A stretch of DNA of 64,000 nucleotides, from assembly GCF_000516985.1 (NCBI RefSeq), contig NW_006917091.1, forward strand, positions 5,390,518 through 5,454,517, given 5' to 3'. Shown one piece after another: positions 47,560 through 61,879 of the stretch (position 1 is the first letter of the stretch; each line of letters begins with the position of its first letter). Both the position numbers and the translations under genes were made by a program. The notes under the pieces were generated by a model. That model worked only from the letters and a program-made list of their open reading frames with translations. It was not told the DNA's origin and did no database searches. This DNA is from Pestalotiopsis fici W106-1 (Eukaryota > Ascomycota > Sordariomycetes > Amphisphaeriales > Sporocadaceae).

Positions 47560-50480
47560 TTTTATAATTATAATTATTATATTAAATTATATTTTTATAT
47601 ATAAATATTTAATTTTTCGTATATTAATTAGGTTCGGTAATAATAAATATAATATAAATGCAATATAAATATAATATTAATATTATATTTATATTATATT
47701 TATTAATAGCTATATTAAATTATATATATTTATTTGTTTGCTTATAATTATATACGTTTTTTTTTATTATTTAATAATTATTTAATTTTTATTATTTTTA
47801 ATAAATTTTTATTTTATAATATAATTACGTTATTTAATTATTAATAAATATTTTTAGGAAATTAAGCTTAAGTATTTTAGCTAAACGGTTTATTTTTATA
47901 AATTCGATTTTTTATTAAAAGCTAAAATTAAGGCTATTAGCTATAAGCTTCCGATTTATATAAAATAAAATAGTAATTTTATAAATATATTTATTTGTTT
48001 TAATTTAAATAATTCGGATAATTTAAATACGCTTTTTATTTTATTTATACGCGCGGTTATAAATTATATAATATATCTTTTTATGCTTTAAAACGGTATT
48101 AAATATAATTTTAGATAATTAATAAATGCGTTATATTTTATAAATTTAAACGCACGGAATTTTTAATAATTTTATTAAAATATCGTCGAAATAAAGGCAA
48201 TTAATAACCGTATAAATTTAGCTAAAAAATAAATAATATAATTTAAAATTTTTATAACCTTTTATTTATATTTAATTAATTATAATATCGTAAATATTAA
48301 CGGCTTTTTATATAAATTATATAATAAAATTATTAAATATAATATTATTATTATAACGCTTATATTATTCGGTAAAATTTTTAGCAATATTTAAAATTAT
48401 ATCGCATATATATTATTTTTAGCGTTTATAAGCCTTAAAGTTTTTTCGAAGCTATAATATATTATATATTTAACCGGTAATAATAATTTTTTTAATATAA
48501 ATAAATTTTTTTTAATATTAATAAATTTATATTAATTAAAAAATTAAATATATTTTTTATTTAAATTAAAAAATAAAAAAAACGGATAATATTAAAATTT
48601 ATTTATTTATAAAAAAAATTGCTATTATCCGAGCTTGCCGATAATAACTTATTAAATTTTTTTTCGCTTTTAATTAAAAAAAATAAAATAAAAAAGCTTT
48701 TTATTTTTTTTAATAAAGCTAAAATTATATAAATTCGCTAAAAAGCAATTAAACGGCGATTTTATATATTATTATTTAATATAAGCTTAATTTTTAATTT
48801 ATTTTTTAAAAATAATAATTACGGAATTTTATTTATTATTAAATCCGAAATAAATAAAAACGTTAAAATTAAAAATAAATCGCTTAATTTTTTTTAATAA
48901 TTTTTAAATATTTGCCTATCGATAAATTATTTTAATAGCTTTTATATAAGGATATAAAATAAGGCCGCTTAACGGGATTAAATAATTAACTTCTTTTATT
49001 TATTTAGTAATATATTTAAAAATAAAAAACCTAACGATTTATCCGATAAATTCTTAAATTTAGCGGATATAATATTATATTATTATGCGGTAGCTATAAA
49101 TAAAAAAAAATTTATTTTCGTTTATACGCAATTATTTATTTATATTATTAGCTTTTCATTTATTTAGTTTATTAGTTATATTTATATATAATTATTTTTA
49201 ATCGTTTAAATTTATCGTATTTTGCTATTATTACTTTTTGTATTTATAAACTTAATATAATATAAAAACGCATTAAAAAATATTTTTTATTTATTTATAT
49301 TTAAATTCGTATATTTATTTTTATATATTATTATTTTCTTTTATAAATATAATAATAATAAAATTATATATTTTTTTAAATTATAATATTTTTTATTATA
49401 AATTTATATTATTATTATTATAAATTTTATTTATAATTTTATTAAGGTTTCCGATTAAATTAAATTTTACTAAAAAAATTTAAAACTTTTTTTTATTTAA
49501 ATAAGGCTTAAAAAGCAAATTAAGCTTTAATTTAAATTACCTTTTAATATATTTATTTAGCTTATTATAAAGCTATTTATATTATATATAAAAAAAGCGT
49601 TTTTTTCGCTTTTATCCCGTAATAACGGCAAGTTATTAAGCTTTTTTATATACGTAAAATAAATATTTATTATAGCTTAAAGTAAATATATTTCGATTTT
49701 AATATCCTCCGATTTATTAAATTAGTTTATTAAAATCCGCTAGCGTTTTCGATCGAATAGCGTACGGCCGTTTTCGTATAAAAGAAAATTAGGCATATTA
49801 TATAATATTTATAAAATACTAAAAATAACGTATAATCGCTTAAATTATTTCCGGATTTTATAATTATTTTATAATTATATAAAATTTTAGAATTTAGCAT
49901 AAATAATAGGCATATAAATTTAAATTAACGCAATTTAATCCGCAAATTAATATTTAAACTAATAACTTTGCCTAGCTAACTTGCTAAAATATTTTTAATT
50001 TAATTAATATATAATTAATTACGTAAAAATAAATGCGATTAAAAGGCAAAATAATTATTAAAATATAATTTACCCGTTAAAAAAGCGTTCGTTTTTTGTA
50101 TAATTGCTTTTATTATAATTTAATTTGTTAGTTTAAAATGCTAATCCTAAATAACTAATAATTACGGATAATTATTTCCTTTTTTTGATTTTTTACTAAT
50201 ATAGCTTTATATATAAAATTATCGGCAAATATAAATTTATTAAATATTATTTATCGTAAGCTAAATTCTCGGAAACGAAAATTCCTTAATTAACGCTAAT
50301 TTAGCGTAATTTACGATAAAAACTAATAAATTAATACGCATAAAATAATTTTACTTTTACGGTTAAAACGCAATATTAATAAAATAAAATCCTATTAATC
50401 GATAATTTTAAAATATTATGCTATTATATTTTAGGTATAATATATTAAATATTTATAATAATATTAAATGTTCTAAGGTA

Positions 50481-51096
50481 TGATTGGTGGATTATAAACT
50501 TAGGCACAGGGAAGCGTTCGTATAATTCGTAAAATCAGGCCGTAGGAGTAGTTATAGGGCTGTATAACTAATTTATTAAAGCTTAAGGAAAGAATAACTA
50601 ACTACGGAGGAATAACTACCTTTTATACCCATAAAATCAACTAATAAAAACATTCTGGAATATATTACTAATAAACTGGATTTATAATCAAATTAATTAG
50701 TAATAAGGTTGATTTATAATCGAAGAAACCATCGAAATCTATGGATTTCTATAGTATGGGTTACCCTGTAACCCAGGGCCACTATGGCCAGGTGCACTGG
50801 CCACACTTAGTGGGGCTGGATCCAGTGGAACGTTCCACTGGATTCCAGTGGGTTCCAGTGGCCATAGTGGCCACAACAGTCAATTATAATGACTTATTGA
50901 CTATACAGCACTGTGAACAGTGGCTGTAAGTGGTGCTGTACTAACTGTAGGTCAGTACAGGGTAAGTTCCACTGATTTCCCATATATCGTTATTTAACGA
51001 TATCTCGATGGGTTTTATAGCTGTTATAACGATATGATATGCGTTATAAAGCTAATTTTATGCATTATACGATGCTGTATTAATATCCGTGCAATA
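50481..51096 (+). repeat. 5' LTR of the 9.6 kb element, largely unmutated
   Basis: It keeps a GC-containing core at about 50757-50880 made of overlapping short inverted repeats around CCACTGG/CCAGTGG and GGCCATAGTGGCC. The right LTR has the same region converted to TpA. A tail of the left LTR near 51090 is again mutated. Confidence 0.85.
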
Positions 51097-54000
51097 TAAT
51101 ATTATATCGGAAATTAAATTAAAGGAAAAAGGCGTTTAAAAGTATAATTTTAATATTATTTTTAAAATTAGTAATTTAAAATAAAACTAAATAATTATTA
51201 AATTTATAAAAAAATATAACTTAATATTTTTTTAATATATTAAATTTATTATTTGCTTTTTTAAAATTTTTTCTAAAATAAACGTAAGCTTTTATTATTT
51301 AATAGCTTTTAAGCGTATTAGCTACCGAAAATTATAACGGTTAAAAAATTATATTAAACCTAAAATTAATAATAAAAAGCTTTAGCATTTACGCTCCGGA
51401 TATTTAAAAGCAAATATATTCCGAAACCTAATATAGTAAGCGAAAAATATTAAAATTTAAAAAATATAATAATTCGATTGCGAAATATACGCTCGAATTT
51501 CCGCAAGCTAAATAATTTTTAAAAAAACTCGAAAATATTAGCTTATAAAATTTTTTTATTAAATTTTAATCGATATAATTTATTACCCGAAAGCTTTAAA
51601 TAAATTTTTTAAAACGCTTATTTTTAAAGAAAAATAATCTAAAAAATATTTTAAATATTTATTACGATTAAAAAAAGCTTTAAAAATTATTTTTATAATT
51701 TAAAATTTTATCGCGATAATAAAAAATAATATAAATTAAACGTTTTTATATTATTTTTCGACGGAAAAAGCTTTTTAATATTATATTAAAAAAAAAAGAG
51801 ATTTTAAGCGCTAAGCACGACGGAAAGGTATCGAGCTGGAAATTAGCGCTTTTTATATTTATAAACTTTATAAAAGCATTAAAAGGGCTAATAAAAAAAT
51901 CGAATAAAAAACCGTAAAAATATTTTAATCGGCTAATTTTTTTAAGTTTTTATAAAAAAAAGCTTTTAAAACCGCTATATACCTATATAATATAAGCCTA
52001 TCCTAATTAAATAGCTTTAAATCCCTAAACGAAACCTTAAATTTTTAATTTTAGGGATATTTTCGATAATATATATTAAAATTAACTAAAGCTTTAACCG
52101 ATAATTTATAGCTTAATTAAAGCTTAATATACATATATAAGTGCGCGTATTATTTTTTAATTAAGGATCGGGAACGAAACCTAAAGTTAACCCGATAAAA
52201 AACCGAATATAAAGCTTATTTAAGCTATTTAATAGGCTATTATGCAAATAACCTTTTTCGAATTTAAATTTTAAATATAAAAAATATAATTATAATACGT
52301 AATATTAAATTTAATAAAATACGGTTTTATAAAAAAAGTATCCGAAAAAAAAAAGCTTGCTATTTAATAATATAAGCGCGATAATATTATTTAAAAAATC
52401 GAAATTAGCGAGCCGAATTATATTAAAAACGATTTATTCGCTAAATTAAATTTATAAAATATATATAATAATTAATAAATTTAGTATAATTTAAAGGGTA
52501 AAAAGGCTAAAAATACGGTTCCTAATAACCTAATATAAATCGTTAAATAGCTTAAAAATAACGAAAAAACTGGTTATCCCGATAATTAGGAATTAAATAT
52601 TTACCTAAATATTTTTTAAAAAGCTATTAAAGCTTTTAAATTAAAAATATATATAGGATTATTATTTTTAGAAATAACGCCTAAATTTTAAATTATAACC
52701 GGATTAGCTAATTAAAATTATAAAAATACTTTATTATAAAACGTAAAAAATAAGCTTTAAAACTTTTACCGTAAAATATATTCGAACGGATAAAACGGGA
52801 TAAAAAAAGCTTATTAAAATATAATAAAAAATATAAAATTTTTAAAAATAATAAATAAAAACTTTAAAAAAAATTAATTTATAAACGCTTCCGAATATTA
52901 AAATAAAGCTAATATTAAAATTTATATTAATATTTCTAAAATAAAAATCCTAATTAAATTTATTAATTTAAAAAAAACGTTTTTACCGATAATTAAAGGC
53001 AAACTTAAAAAAAAGCTCGAAAAAATCGATTATTAGCGATAAACCACTATAAAAGTCGATTAAGGAAAAAAAAGCTTTAAATAAATATTAAAAAATATTC
53101 GCGATTTTTAATTTAAATTTATTTTAGTTAGAATTTTTAAATTTAATATTTTAAGCTTTTTAAAAAACCGATTTTAAAAAATTTAAAACTTTATATTATA
53201 TAATAACTATAGCGATACTAAATTATAAATTCGAGCGGTTAAAATTAAATTTAGTAATCGAAATTATTTTAAATAAAAAAAAAAAGCTCGGAATATTAAA
53301 AGGAATTTTTTTTAACCTTAAAAAAAATATACCGTAATAAAATTCTAGTTTTTTTAAAACGGTTTTTTAATTTTTAAAATTATAAATTCTAAGATAATTT
53401 TTTCTAAGCAATATATTTAAAATTACGAATTTTTATTTTTAAAAAAATTTAAAAAAAGCGAAAACGAAAAAAAAATTTAAAAAATTAATTTTATTTATAT
53501 AAATTTAAGCATATAAATTCGATAAAAATAACTATTTTACTAAATTTAAAGCTTAATTAATAGCAAAAAAAATTTATAAAAAGGATTTATTAAATAAACC
53601 TATACTTCGATTTTAGCTGCGAAATCGTTTAAAATTATAATAGTAATAGCTATAAAATTCGATTTCAAATATAAATAATATAACGTAATAAAAGTATTTT
53701 TAAACGCTTTTAAAAAAAATTTAAAACTAATATATTACGAGCTTTTTAAAAGATTTAAAATAACTAAAAAATATTTAAAGCTTTAAAAAATATTATACGG
53801 GCTAAAGGATTTATTATTATTTTAATATCGGGAATTTAGCAATATTTTAGCCTAATTAAATATAAAAGCGTTACCGGAAAAACCGTATTTATTTTATAAC
53901 CTAAATAAAACGGTATTTATAATTTTTTATATAAACGATATTTTTATTTTATATCGAAAAAAATATAAAAACGTAAAAAAAAAGCTTTTCGATTAAATTA

Positions 54001-57000
54001 AAAGAAAATACGAGCTTAAATTAAAAAAAAATATAACTTAATTCCTCGGTATCCGTATTAAAAAAAATAAAACTAAAAAAATACTATTTTTTATATAACG
54101 CTTATATTAAAAAGATTTATGCTAAATTTAAGGTAAATAATAATTTTTATATTTTAGTAATACCGATTTTATACGAATTAATATTAAAATATATTAAAAG
54201 CGTTTTAAAATAAAAAATTAAAAAATATTAAAAGCTTATCGGGTATATTTTATATATAGCTATTATTATCCGATTAAATATAATTTTTTTAGCTATTTTG
54301 CTTTTATATTTCCTTATAAATCCCGGATTTTTATATTTTAAATACGGATTTTAAATTTTAAAATACTTATACGGAACTAAATACCTAGGAATTTAATATA
54401 AAGGGAGTAAAAAAGCCCAGGTCCTAACGATAGCTAATAATGCTTTATTCGCTAACGACCCCGAATTAAAACGTAGCTTTTAAAGGTATATTATTAAGCT
54501 TTTCGGTAGTTTAGTAATATAAAAAGCTTTAAAATAAGCGATAATTTTAATTAATATTATAAAAGCTAAATTTTTTATTTTTTTAAAAATAAGCAAAAAA
54601 ATATAACGTTTTAACGCTTTTATAAAAATATCTAGCTTTAATTTAAAAAAGCTTAAAATATTTATTATAATAATTAATAAATAATTCGATTAATTATTTA
54701 TAAAGCTTTACGGGTTATTATTAAGCTTAAATATATCGATTTAAATAATATATAGCTTAAATAAAAATATATAAAAGGCACTTTTATTATTATATATTTA
54801 AATACCGAGTATATATTAGTAAATAGGCTTATAAAAATATTACTAAAATAAAAATTTAAATAATTTATCGTATATTTAAATTTAAAAATCGTAGTATTAA
54901 AAATAAAATAAGCTATTATTTTAAAAATTTAAAAAAAATAAAAACGCAAAAATACGGTTTAATAAATTAAAATATAAGGGCCTAAAGGCCATAAAGATAA
55001 ACGGAAAACGAAAATATTATTTTTAAATTTATATATTTTATTTTTTAACCGTTTTACCGTTTCTTAGCTTAATAAGCTGTTATATACCCTTTTTATATTA
55101 ATTCCTATTTTTTATTAAAAGCGTAATTTTAAGGAAATTTTTTATCCCGCTTATATAAGCTTTTAAATAAAATTTTTTTTTTAACCCGGCTAATATAAAA
55201 ATAGGGTAATTTTAATTACGATTCGGAATTAATTTTTAATACGTTTTTTAGCGTTTTTATAATTATAAAAAATAAACGTATAACCGATTATACGGGGATT
55301 TTTAGCTTAGAAAATTAATTAATAATTTTCGAAAAGCAAAAAAAAAGGATATTTATAAAATAATATAATTATAATTACTATTAAAATAACGCTTATAACG
55401 GTTTTTACCCTTAATAGTATAATATAGCTTATTAAAACGGCCTTTTATAATATTTTTTAAGCAATAAAAGCAAAGCTTTTAAAATTCGCTAATAATACGC
55501 TTAAAAGGCTTTTTAGACGAAAAAGGAGGATTAAGAGCGTTTTTTAAAAAAATCGGCTTTTTTGTATTACGGTAAAAGCGACCCTAAGCTAAGGCTAAAA
55601 GCTTATTACGGCGAAATTAATAAAAAGATTCGAAAATAAAAATATTATTTTTAATACGAATTAGGAAATTATCGGTTTTAATAAATTTAAAAACCCGAAA
55701 TCGATAATAAAAGCGGCGGTTAAAATAAAAAAGGTTTTTAAGCTTATTAAAGCTAATAGCTTAAAATTTATAAACCCGATTAGCTTTACGATTTCGGTTA
55801 GCCTATTTAGCAAAAGAAAAATAACGGCTAAAAAGCTCGTTAATATTAGTAAAAAATTTATTAAAATTTTTAAAATTAAAAACGCTAATTAAATTAATAT
55901 TAGCTATCGAAATATTTCGAAAAGCTTTAAATAGCTTTTTTTTAAAAAACTAGCTTTAAGCTTAAAATTAATTCTAAGCTTAGGATTAGGATTATTAGGT
56001 TTAAAATTAATCTCAAAATTAAATTTTAATTCGAAAAAAAAGGTTCGAAAAATTAATAAAAATTACGCCCGGTATATTTTACGCTTATATTTGCTTTACC
56101 GAAGCTTATTAAGCTTAAAAATTTAAATTAGGCGGGAATTCGTAAATAAAAAGGATTATAAAACTTTTAAAACGACAAAATTAAAAAGAAATAAAAATAA
56201 AACTAATAAATAATAGCTTATTAAAAAAACTAAATTTAAAAAATAAAGGCTATTAGGAAAAAGCTTTATTATTATTATTTCGGTTAATTTTAGCTTTAGC
56301 GAGCTTAAAAATAATTTAAAAACGACGATTAGCAGTTTTACGCTTAGCAAAACGGTAAAATTAATTATCGAAACAACGAAAAATAATTAAAAATAAGCGG
56401 ACGGAGCTTTTAAAGCTTTTGCTACGCTTAAAAAAAAAGCGTTTATTTTTAAGTATCGTAACGGCAAGTTTTTAAAAAGCTTAATAACGATAATAAGCTT
56501 AAGGATAAAAAAAAAATTTAAAATTAATAAAATTTAAAAAGCTAAATTAAATAAATCCGGAAAAATTTAAAAAGGTAAATATATAATAAAAAAAAAAGCT
56601 TAATATATAAAAGGGAAGTTTTCCTTTTATAAAAAAAAAACCTACGGTTAGGATTTATTAATTAAAAAATTAATTATTAATTTTAAAATAAAAGGTAAAT
56701 TAATAATAAATTTTTACGGATTAAGAAGTCTAAAATCGGACGGAATAGGCAGCAGTTATTAATTTTAAAAAATAATTATTAATTTTAAAATTAATTATTT
56801 TTTAGAATATTAGTTATAAGGTCGCTTAAAGCCGAAAAAAAAAAGCTTACAGAGTTTAAAAAAAATAAGATAAACGGACATTAATAAAAACTAGGTTTTT
56901 AGTTAAATAATTATTTAATCGCCTAAAAAAATTAGAAACCGAAATTAGATATTAAAAATTAGGAATATATATCCTAAATATATAATTTTTAAGCTTTTTT

Positions 57001-59443
57001 AAAACGCTAGATTAATTTAAGGGGTATATAACGGGATATTTATTCTATATACTTATAATTTTCAAAGGGATCTTTAAACTAAACTAATTAAGCTTTATAA
57101 AAGCTCCTAAATAGGTATATAAATATAATTTACCTTTTATTTTATTTATATAAAATTAGATTATTTTTAATTATTTATTTATACCTATATACCGCTTCTA
57201 TTAGGTAATATCGAAACCCTAGATTATAAGCTCCTTTAACTATTATAAATATATTAGATTTTTTTTTAAAAAATTTAATTTCCCGAAATCCGGTTTTATT
57301 ATCCGTAAAATTAATTATATATTTATAACCGGAATAGCTAAAAAAAATAATATAAACCGTATTAATATAAATACGATATAATGGTTTATTAGCTTTATTC
57401 GGATTTATATAAAGCTAGTTTCGGGTAAATTTTCCTAAAATATAAAATTCGCAATTTAAATTTTTTTTTTAATTTTTTTTTAGGAATTCCCGTAATTATT
57501 TTAATAATTTTAGCTAAAATATCGTAATTAAAATAGCTAAATTATTTATATTATTTTTTATAGCTATAAAAAAATTCGAATAATTAAAAATTAATTCGAT
57601 TTTTTCGAAATCTATAATTTCGTTAAATTTCGTATCCGAATTCGGTTCCGGGTAACTTAAACCGATTATACGGGCTTTTTTTATTATTTTTAATAGATTT
57701 ATAGCTAAATATGCTATATTAGGCTTTAATTTATTAGCTAAATATAAAAAAAATTTACGTTTTTCTTAATTTAACGTAGTAAAAGGCTTATTTTTAAAAT
57801 TATATAATTTATTTCCGCTTATAATACCGCCTTTTTAATAATATAATTAGCCGGATATAATATTTAGCGGAAATTCCGATACGTAAAATACATTTAATAA
57901 CGTTATTTTATATATTTCCCGGTTAATTTCGAAAAAAAGCGTAATATTTCTAATTCTTTTTAAAAATATTTTTTTATTATTTATAATAATCGGTATAAAA
58001 TCCGATTTTATAGTAAAATTATCGAATAAATTCTTATTATTTAATATATGCTTTAAAAAACCCGTATTATATAATTATTAGTTTTTAAAAAAAAAATTAA
58101 TTTTTTTTTTAAATTATTCGAAATATTCGAAAAAATATAAAATAATTCGTTTTCGTTTAAATTTTCGTTATAAGGTAAATTTCCCCGTTTTTTAGATTTT
58201 TGGTTTATAATAAATATAGTCGAATTTAAATTATTCGATTTATTCGAATTATTCGAATTATTAAAATTATTCGAATTATTCGATTTTTTTTTATTTAATT
58301 TATTCAAATTTTTTTTATTTCCGTTTTAGGTTTTTTATTAATTTTAATTAAATCGGGGGAACCGGGATTTTTTATTATCCGTATAATAAAAATTTCCTAT
58401 AGCCGTATCCGGATTCCGTTAGTTTTTATTTAAAATATCCGTAATTAACCTTTCGAAAATAAATAAATTTATAAACCGTAAAATATTATATTAACGGTTA
58501 GCCTATATAAGGTAAGCTAATTAAAAGGCTATAATAAAAATCGTTTTTTAATCGATATTATCGATTTTAGCCTTAACGCTTAAAAGCTTTAAAATATATC
58601 TTTTAAAAATAAATATAAATTCGTTTAATAAATTATAATTTTCGAATTTTATAATATAAAATTTAAAATATAATTACTAACGTAATATAAGTCCGGTGCC
58701 TTAATAAGCTAATTATAAAATCGATAAGGCTTTATATAAATTTATTTTATCGAATATTAAATTTAACGGTTTTGTTATTAAATTTTAACGAATTAAAAAT
58801 AATGCTTAGGCTTTTTAAATATCGGTTATACCGTTATATATATTAATAATTTTAAAAAACCGATCGATTCCTAATAGTTTAAAATATAACTATAACGTAG
58901 ATTTTTATATATTCCAATTTCCGGATCCGGAAAATTTCTATTTCTCCGGTATTTAGCATCCGGTAATAATACGGATAAAATTATTTATTTTACCGAATTT
59001 TCGCCGTTATAACGGTATAATTATCGTTAAAAACGGTAAAGGAATCGTTAAAAAAATAAAAATAAAAAAAATTAATTCTTTTATTTTATCGATAAAATAT
59101 ATAAAGGGATCTAAATGCTATAATATAATATAATAAATACTATAAGGTGCTATAGCAGATCGGCTATTATAATAGGGACTAATTATAAGTGATTTTATAG
59201 CCGTTATATAGCTATAACGGGTAAAATCACTATAAATAGCCATTTAACTATAGTTTTCGATATAATTACGGCTATATAAGCTTAAAATAAAGCTTATAAA
59301 ATCGGCTATTATAACGGAATTCCGGAGTCTACGTTATATTAATTCGTCCGGGAAAGCGGCTATAATTTTCGATATAATTTAAATCCGGTATCTAAATATA
59401 ATCGATATTATACCGGACCAGGCTTATAACCTATTTTAAAATA

Positions 59444-60061
59444 TAATTAGTAAATTATATAACTTAGGCATAAGGAAGCGTTCTTTATAATTCGTAAAAT
59501 CAGGCCGTAAAAATAATTATAAGGCTATATAACTAATTTATTAAAGCTTAAGGAAAAAATAACTAATTATAAAAAAATAACTATTTTTTATACGTATAAA
59601 ATTAACTAATAAAAATATTCTAAAATATATTACTAATAAATTAAATTATAAATTAAATTAATTAGTAATAAGGTTAATTTATAATCGAAAAAACTATCAA
59701 AATTTATAAATTTTTATAATATAGGTTACCTTATAACCCAGGGCTATTATAGCCAAATGCACTAGCTATATTTAGTGGGGCTAAATCCAATAAAACGTTC
59801 TACTAAATTCCAATAGGTTCTAATAATTATAATGGCTATAATAGTTAATTATAATAATTTATTAGCTATATAATATTATAAATAATAGCTATAAATAGTG
59901 CTATATTAATTATAGGTTAGTATAAGGTAAATTCTACTGATTTCCTATATATCGTTATTTAACGATATCTTAATGGGTTTTATAGCTGTTATAACGATAT
60001 AATATGCGTTATAAAGCTAATTTTATGCATTATACGATGCTGTATTAACATCCGTGCAACA
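59444..60061 (+). repeat. 3' LTR of the 9.6 kb element, RIP-mutated
   Basis: Aligns over its whole length to the 5' LTR, with differences almost only C-to-T and G-to-A. The last about 130 bp (from 59930) are nearly identical to the 5' copy and keep CpA sites. Confidence 0.85.
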
Positions 60062-61404
60062 GCTATTAAAATTACGGCGACGGTTTTAAATTTTAATAAA
60101 AATAGCGTAAAGCTAACAATAACGAATAAGCTTGCCGTCGATACGCTAACGCCAAATTTTTTTAAACGTATTAACGTATAATAAATTAAAAACGCGCAAA
60201 AACGCGCGGGATTAAAAAAAAAATCTTATAAGCTTAACGATAATAATATTAAATAAATTTGCGTCGGTAATAATAAGGCGGGTGCCGTCGTATTTACCGT
60301 AACGCTTAATATTAGCATATTTACGCTTTTAAACGTTATCGTGCTTAAATTATTTAATTATAATAAATATTAATACGCGTAAATAACTATAACCGTAAAA
60401 AAAAATTTACCTTTTTTACGTTTAATTATATACGAATAATTTTTACCGCGGCTATTATAATAATAATTAATATAAATACCGTTAAAAAGGTTAAAAATTA
60501 TTAAACGGTAAATAAACGGAAATAAGCGGGATTAAGCGAATTTTTATATTAATAAAGCATTTTTTATAAAAACCTTTAAAATAAAACTAATTAAAATATT
60601 ATTAATAAATATTTTTATTATCGCCTAAAAACCGCGGGTTAGCAAACGTAAATAAATAAAAATAAAATAATATAAGCTTTATTAAAATAAAATATATAAA
60701 TTATAACGGTAATATAACGCTTTTAGCGAAATAAATTAAAATTAGCAATTTTATTATTTTAATTTTATTTAATTATTTTTAGCTTAAAATAATAAATAAG
60801 CTTTTAAAATATTATATAAAAATAAGCGCAAATATATAAAAATAAATAAATTTATTTAATTTTTCGATAAAATATTAATAGTTATTTAAAATTTAAATTT
60901 ATAAATAATATTTATAATAATTATAATAATAGCATTTATATTTATATACGTTATAGCGGAATTAATATCGGCGTTTTTAAGGAGTTTAAATTTAGCTTTA
61001 TTAAAAAACCATTTTTTAAAAACGGGTAAAAAAGCTATAATATTAGCGTAATCGCGTTTATTTTTATTTATTTAATATTAATAATATAAAATTAAAAAAA
61101 ATACGAATCGAAATTTGCTAAATTATATATATTAATAATTTATATAATTTAAATTTACGCGTACCCGCGTATTTCCCGTTATTAATAAAAGGAAAAAGAA
61201 AAATTTAAAAAATTATAATCGGGAAATAAAAAACGTAAAAAAATTAGCATTTAAGCCGTTGCGCGCGTATATTTTTATATAAATAAAAACGTTAGGGTTA
61301 TATTTACTTTTAAATTTATTAATTATTAAAAAAAAAAGGTTTTTGCTAACGGATCTCGAGCAAAAAATTTAAATAGCTATAATAAGTAAAAAATCTTTTA
61401 ATAA

Positions 61405-61496
61405 TCCGTATAAGCGCCTAATAACCCGTAATAGCGCGTAATAGCGCGTAATAGCGTATAATAGCCCGTAATAGCCCGTAGCAGCCCGTAATAGCT
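61405..61496. repeat. 10-bp tandem repeat near the right transposon end
   Basis: About eight or nine imperfect copies of a 10-mer of the type GCGCGTAATA / GCCCGTAATA lie in tandem about 220 bp inside the right end of the large transposon relic. Subterminal repeats of this kind often bind transposases, which fits the location, but nothing more can be said from sequence. Confidence 0.7.
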
Positions 61497-61879
61497 TAAG
61501 CCGGCCGCAAGGTTTTATTAACGCGTTATAGCCTAACGCATAAATTTAAAAAATATATTTTATAATAATATATTTGCGTTTATATTATAAAATTTATATA
61601 TAAATAAAAATACCCTAAATATGCTATAATAAAATATTATATTAAGGGGCGAACGTAAAAAAAACCCTTGGAATTTGGGGTTTTTCAATAGTTTGGCCTT
61701 TAGGCATCCGTATAGGTATGGTGGTACGGTGCTTGAATCTGGCCCGTAAAAAGGGGGTAGCAAAAACTGTGTTCTGGAGATCCAATGTGTGGATCCAACC
61801 ATGACAACAAAATGGAATGATTATTCAATGGCCGTACATGTAGCAAACAAATTTGCGGGGTTAATGTGATACAATCAGT

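Larger units (their letters stand above)
50481..60061 (+). mobile_element. Ty1/copia-like LTR retrotransposon (9.6 kb), RIP-degraded, with unusually long 3' part
   Basis: LTRs of about 616 bp (50481-51096) and 618 bp (59444-60061) begin TGATTGG (TAATTAG in the mutated right copy) and end GCAACA or GCAATA. In the interior a copia-type reverse transcriptase is readable on the plus strand despite stops: a DDIF-like motif near 53930 and FLGIR near 54045. An RNase H follows, with LTIASDASF-like sequence near 54430 and WKA...ISxIEAKFF after it. Copia pol therefore ends near 55000. About 4.4 kb remain between there and the 3' LTR, where a copia element normally ends. No matching target duplication was found at the two LTR edges. 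The element cannot be active. Confidence 0.8.
47434..61712. mobile_element. Large TA-flanked DNA transposon relic enclosing a nested copia-like element
   Basis: The left edge (47434-47459, cut by the assembly gap) and the reverse complement of the right edge (61712-61687) match at 21 of 26 positions, sharing TACGGA and AGGCCAAACTATT. Two of the five differences are of the RIP type. Both edges are flanked by TA (47432-47433, 61713-61714). Leaving out the nested element (50481-60061) leaves about 4.7 kb. This remainder is extremely AT-rich and no transposase could be read, so the superfamily is open: TA flanks fit Tc1/mariner-like elements, but the size is large for them. The gap hides the rest of the left inverted repeat, so the boundary claim rests on the visible 26 bp. 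Confidence 0.55.

Noticed and set aside
50741..50929. 62-codon open frame in the left LTR
   Set aside because: It lies within the palindromic LTR core and is destroyed in the right LTR. No protein family is apparent.
56156..56350. Minus-strand Leu/Phe-rich open frame in AT-rich sequence
   Set aside because: A run of hydrophobic codons is expected by chance in T-rich RIP sequence. No conserved pattern.
50476..60066. Target-site duplication of the 9.6 kb element
   Set aside because: The flanking 5-mers AGGTA and GCTAT do not match, even allowing RIP-type changes.
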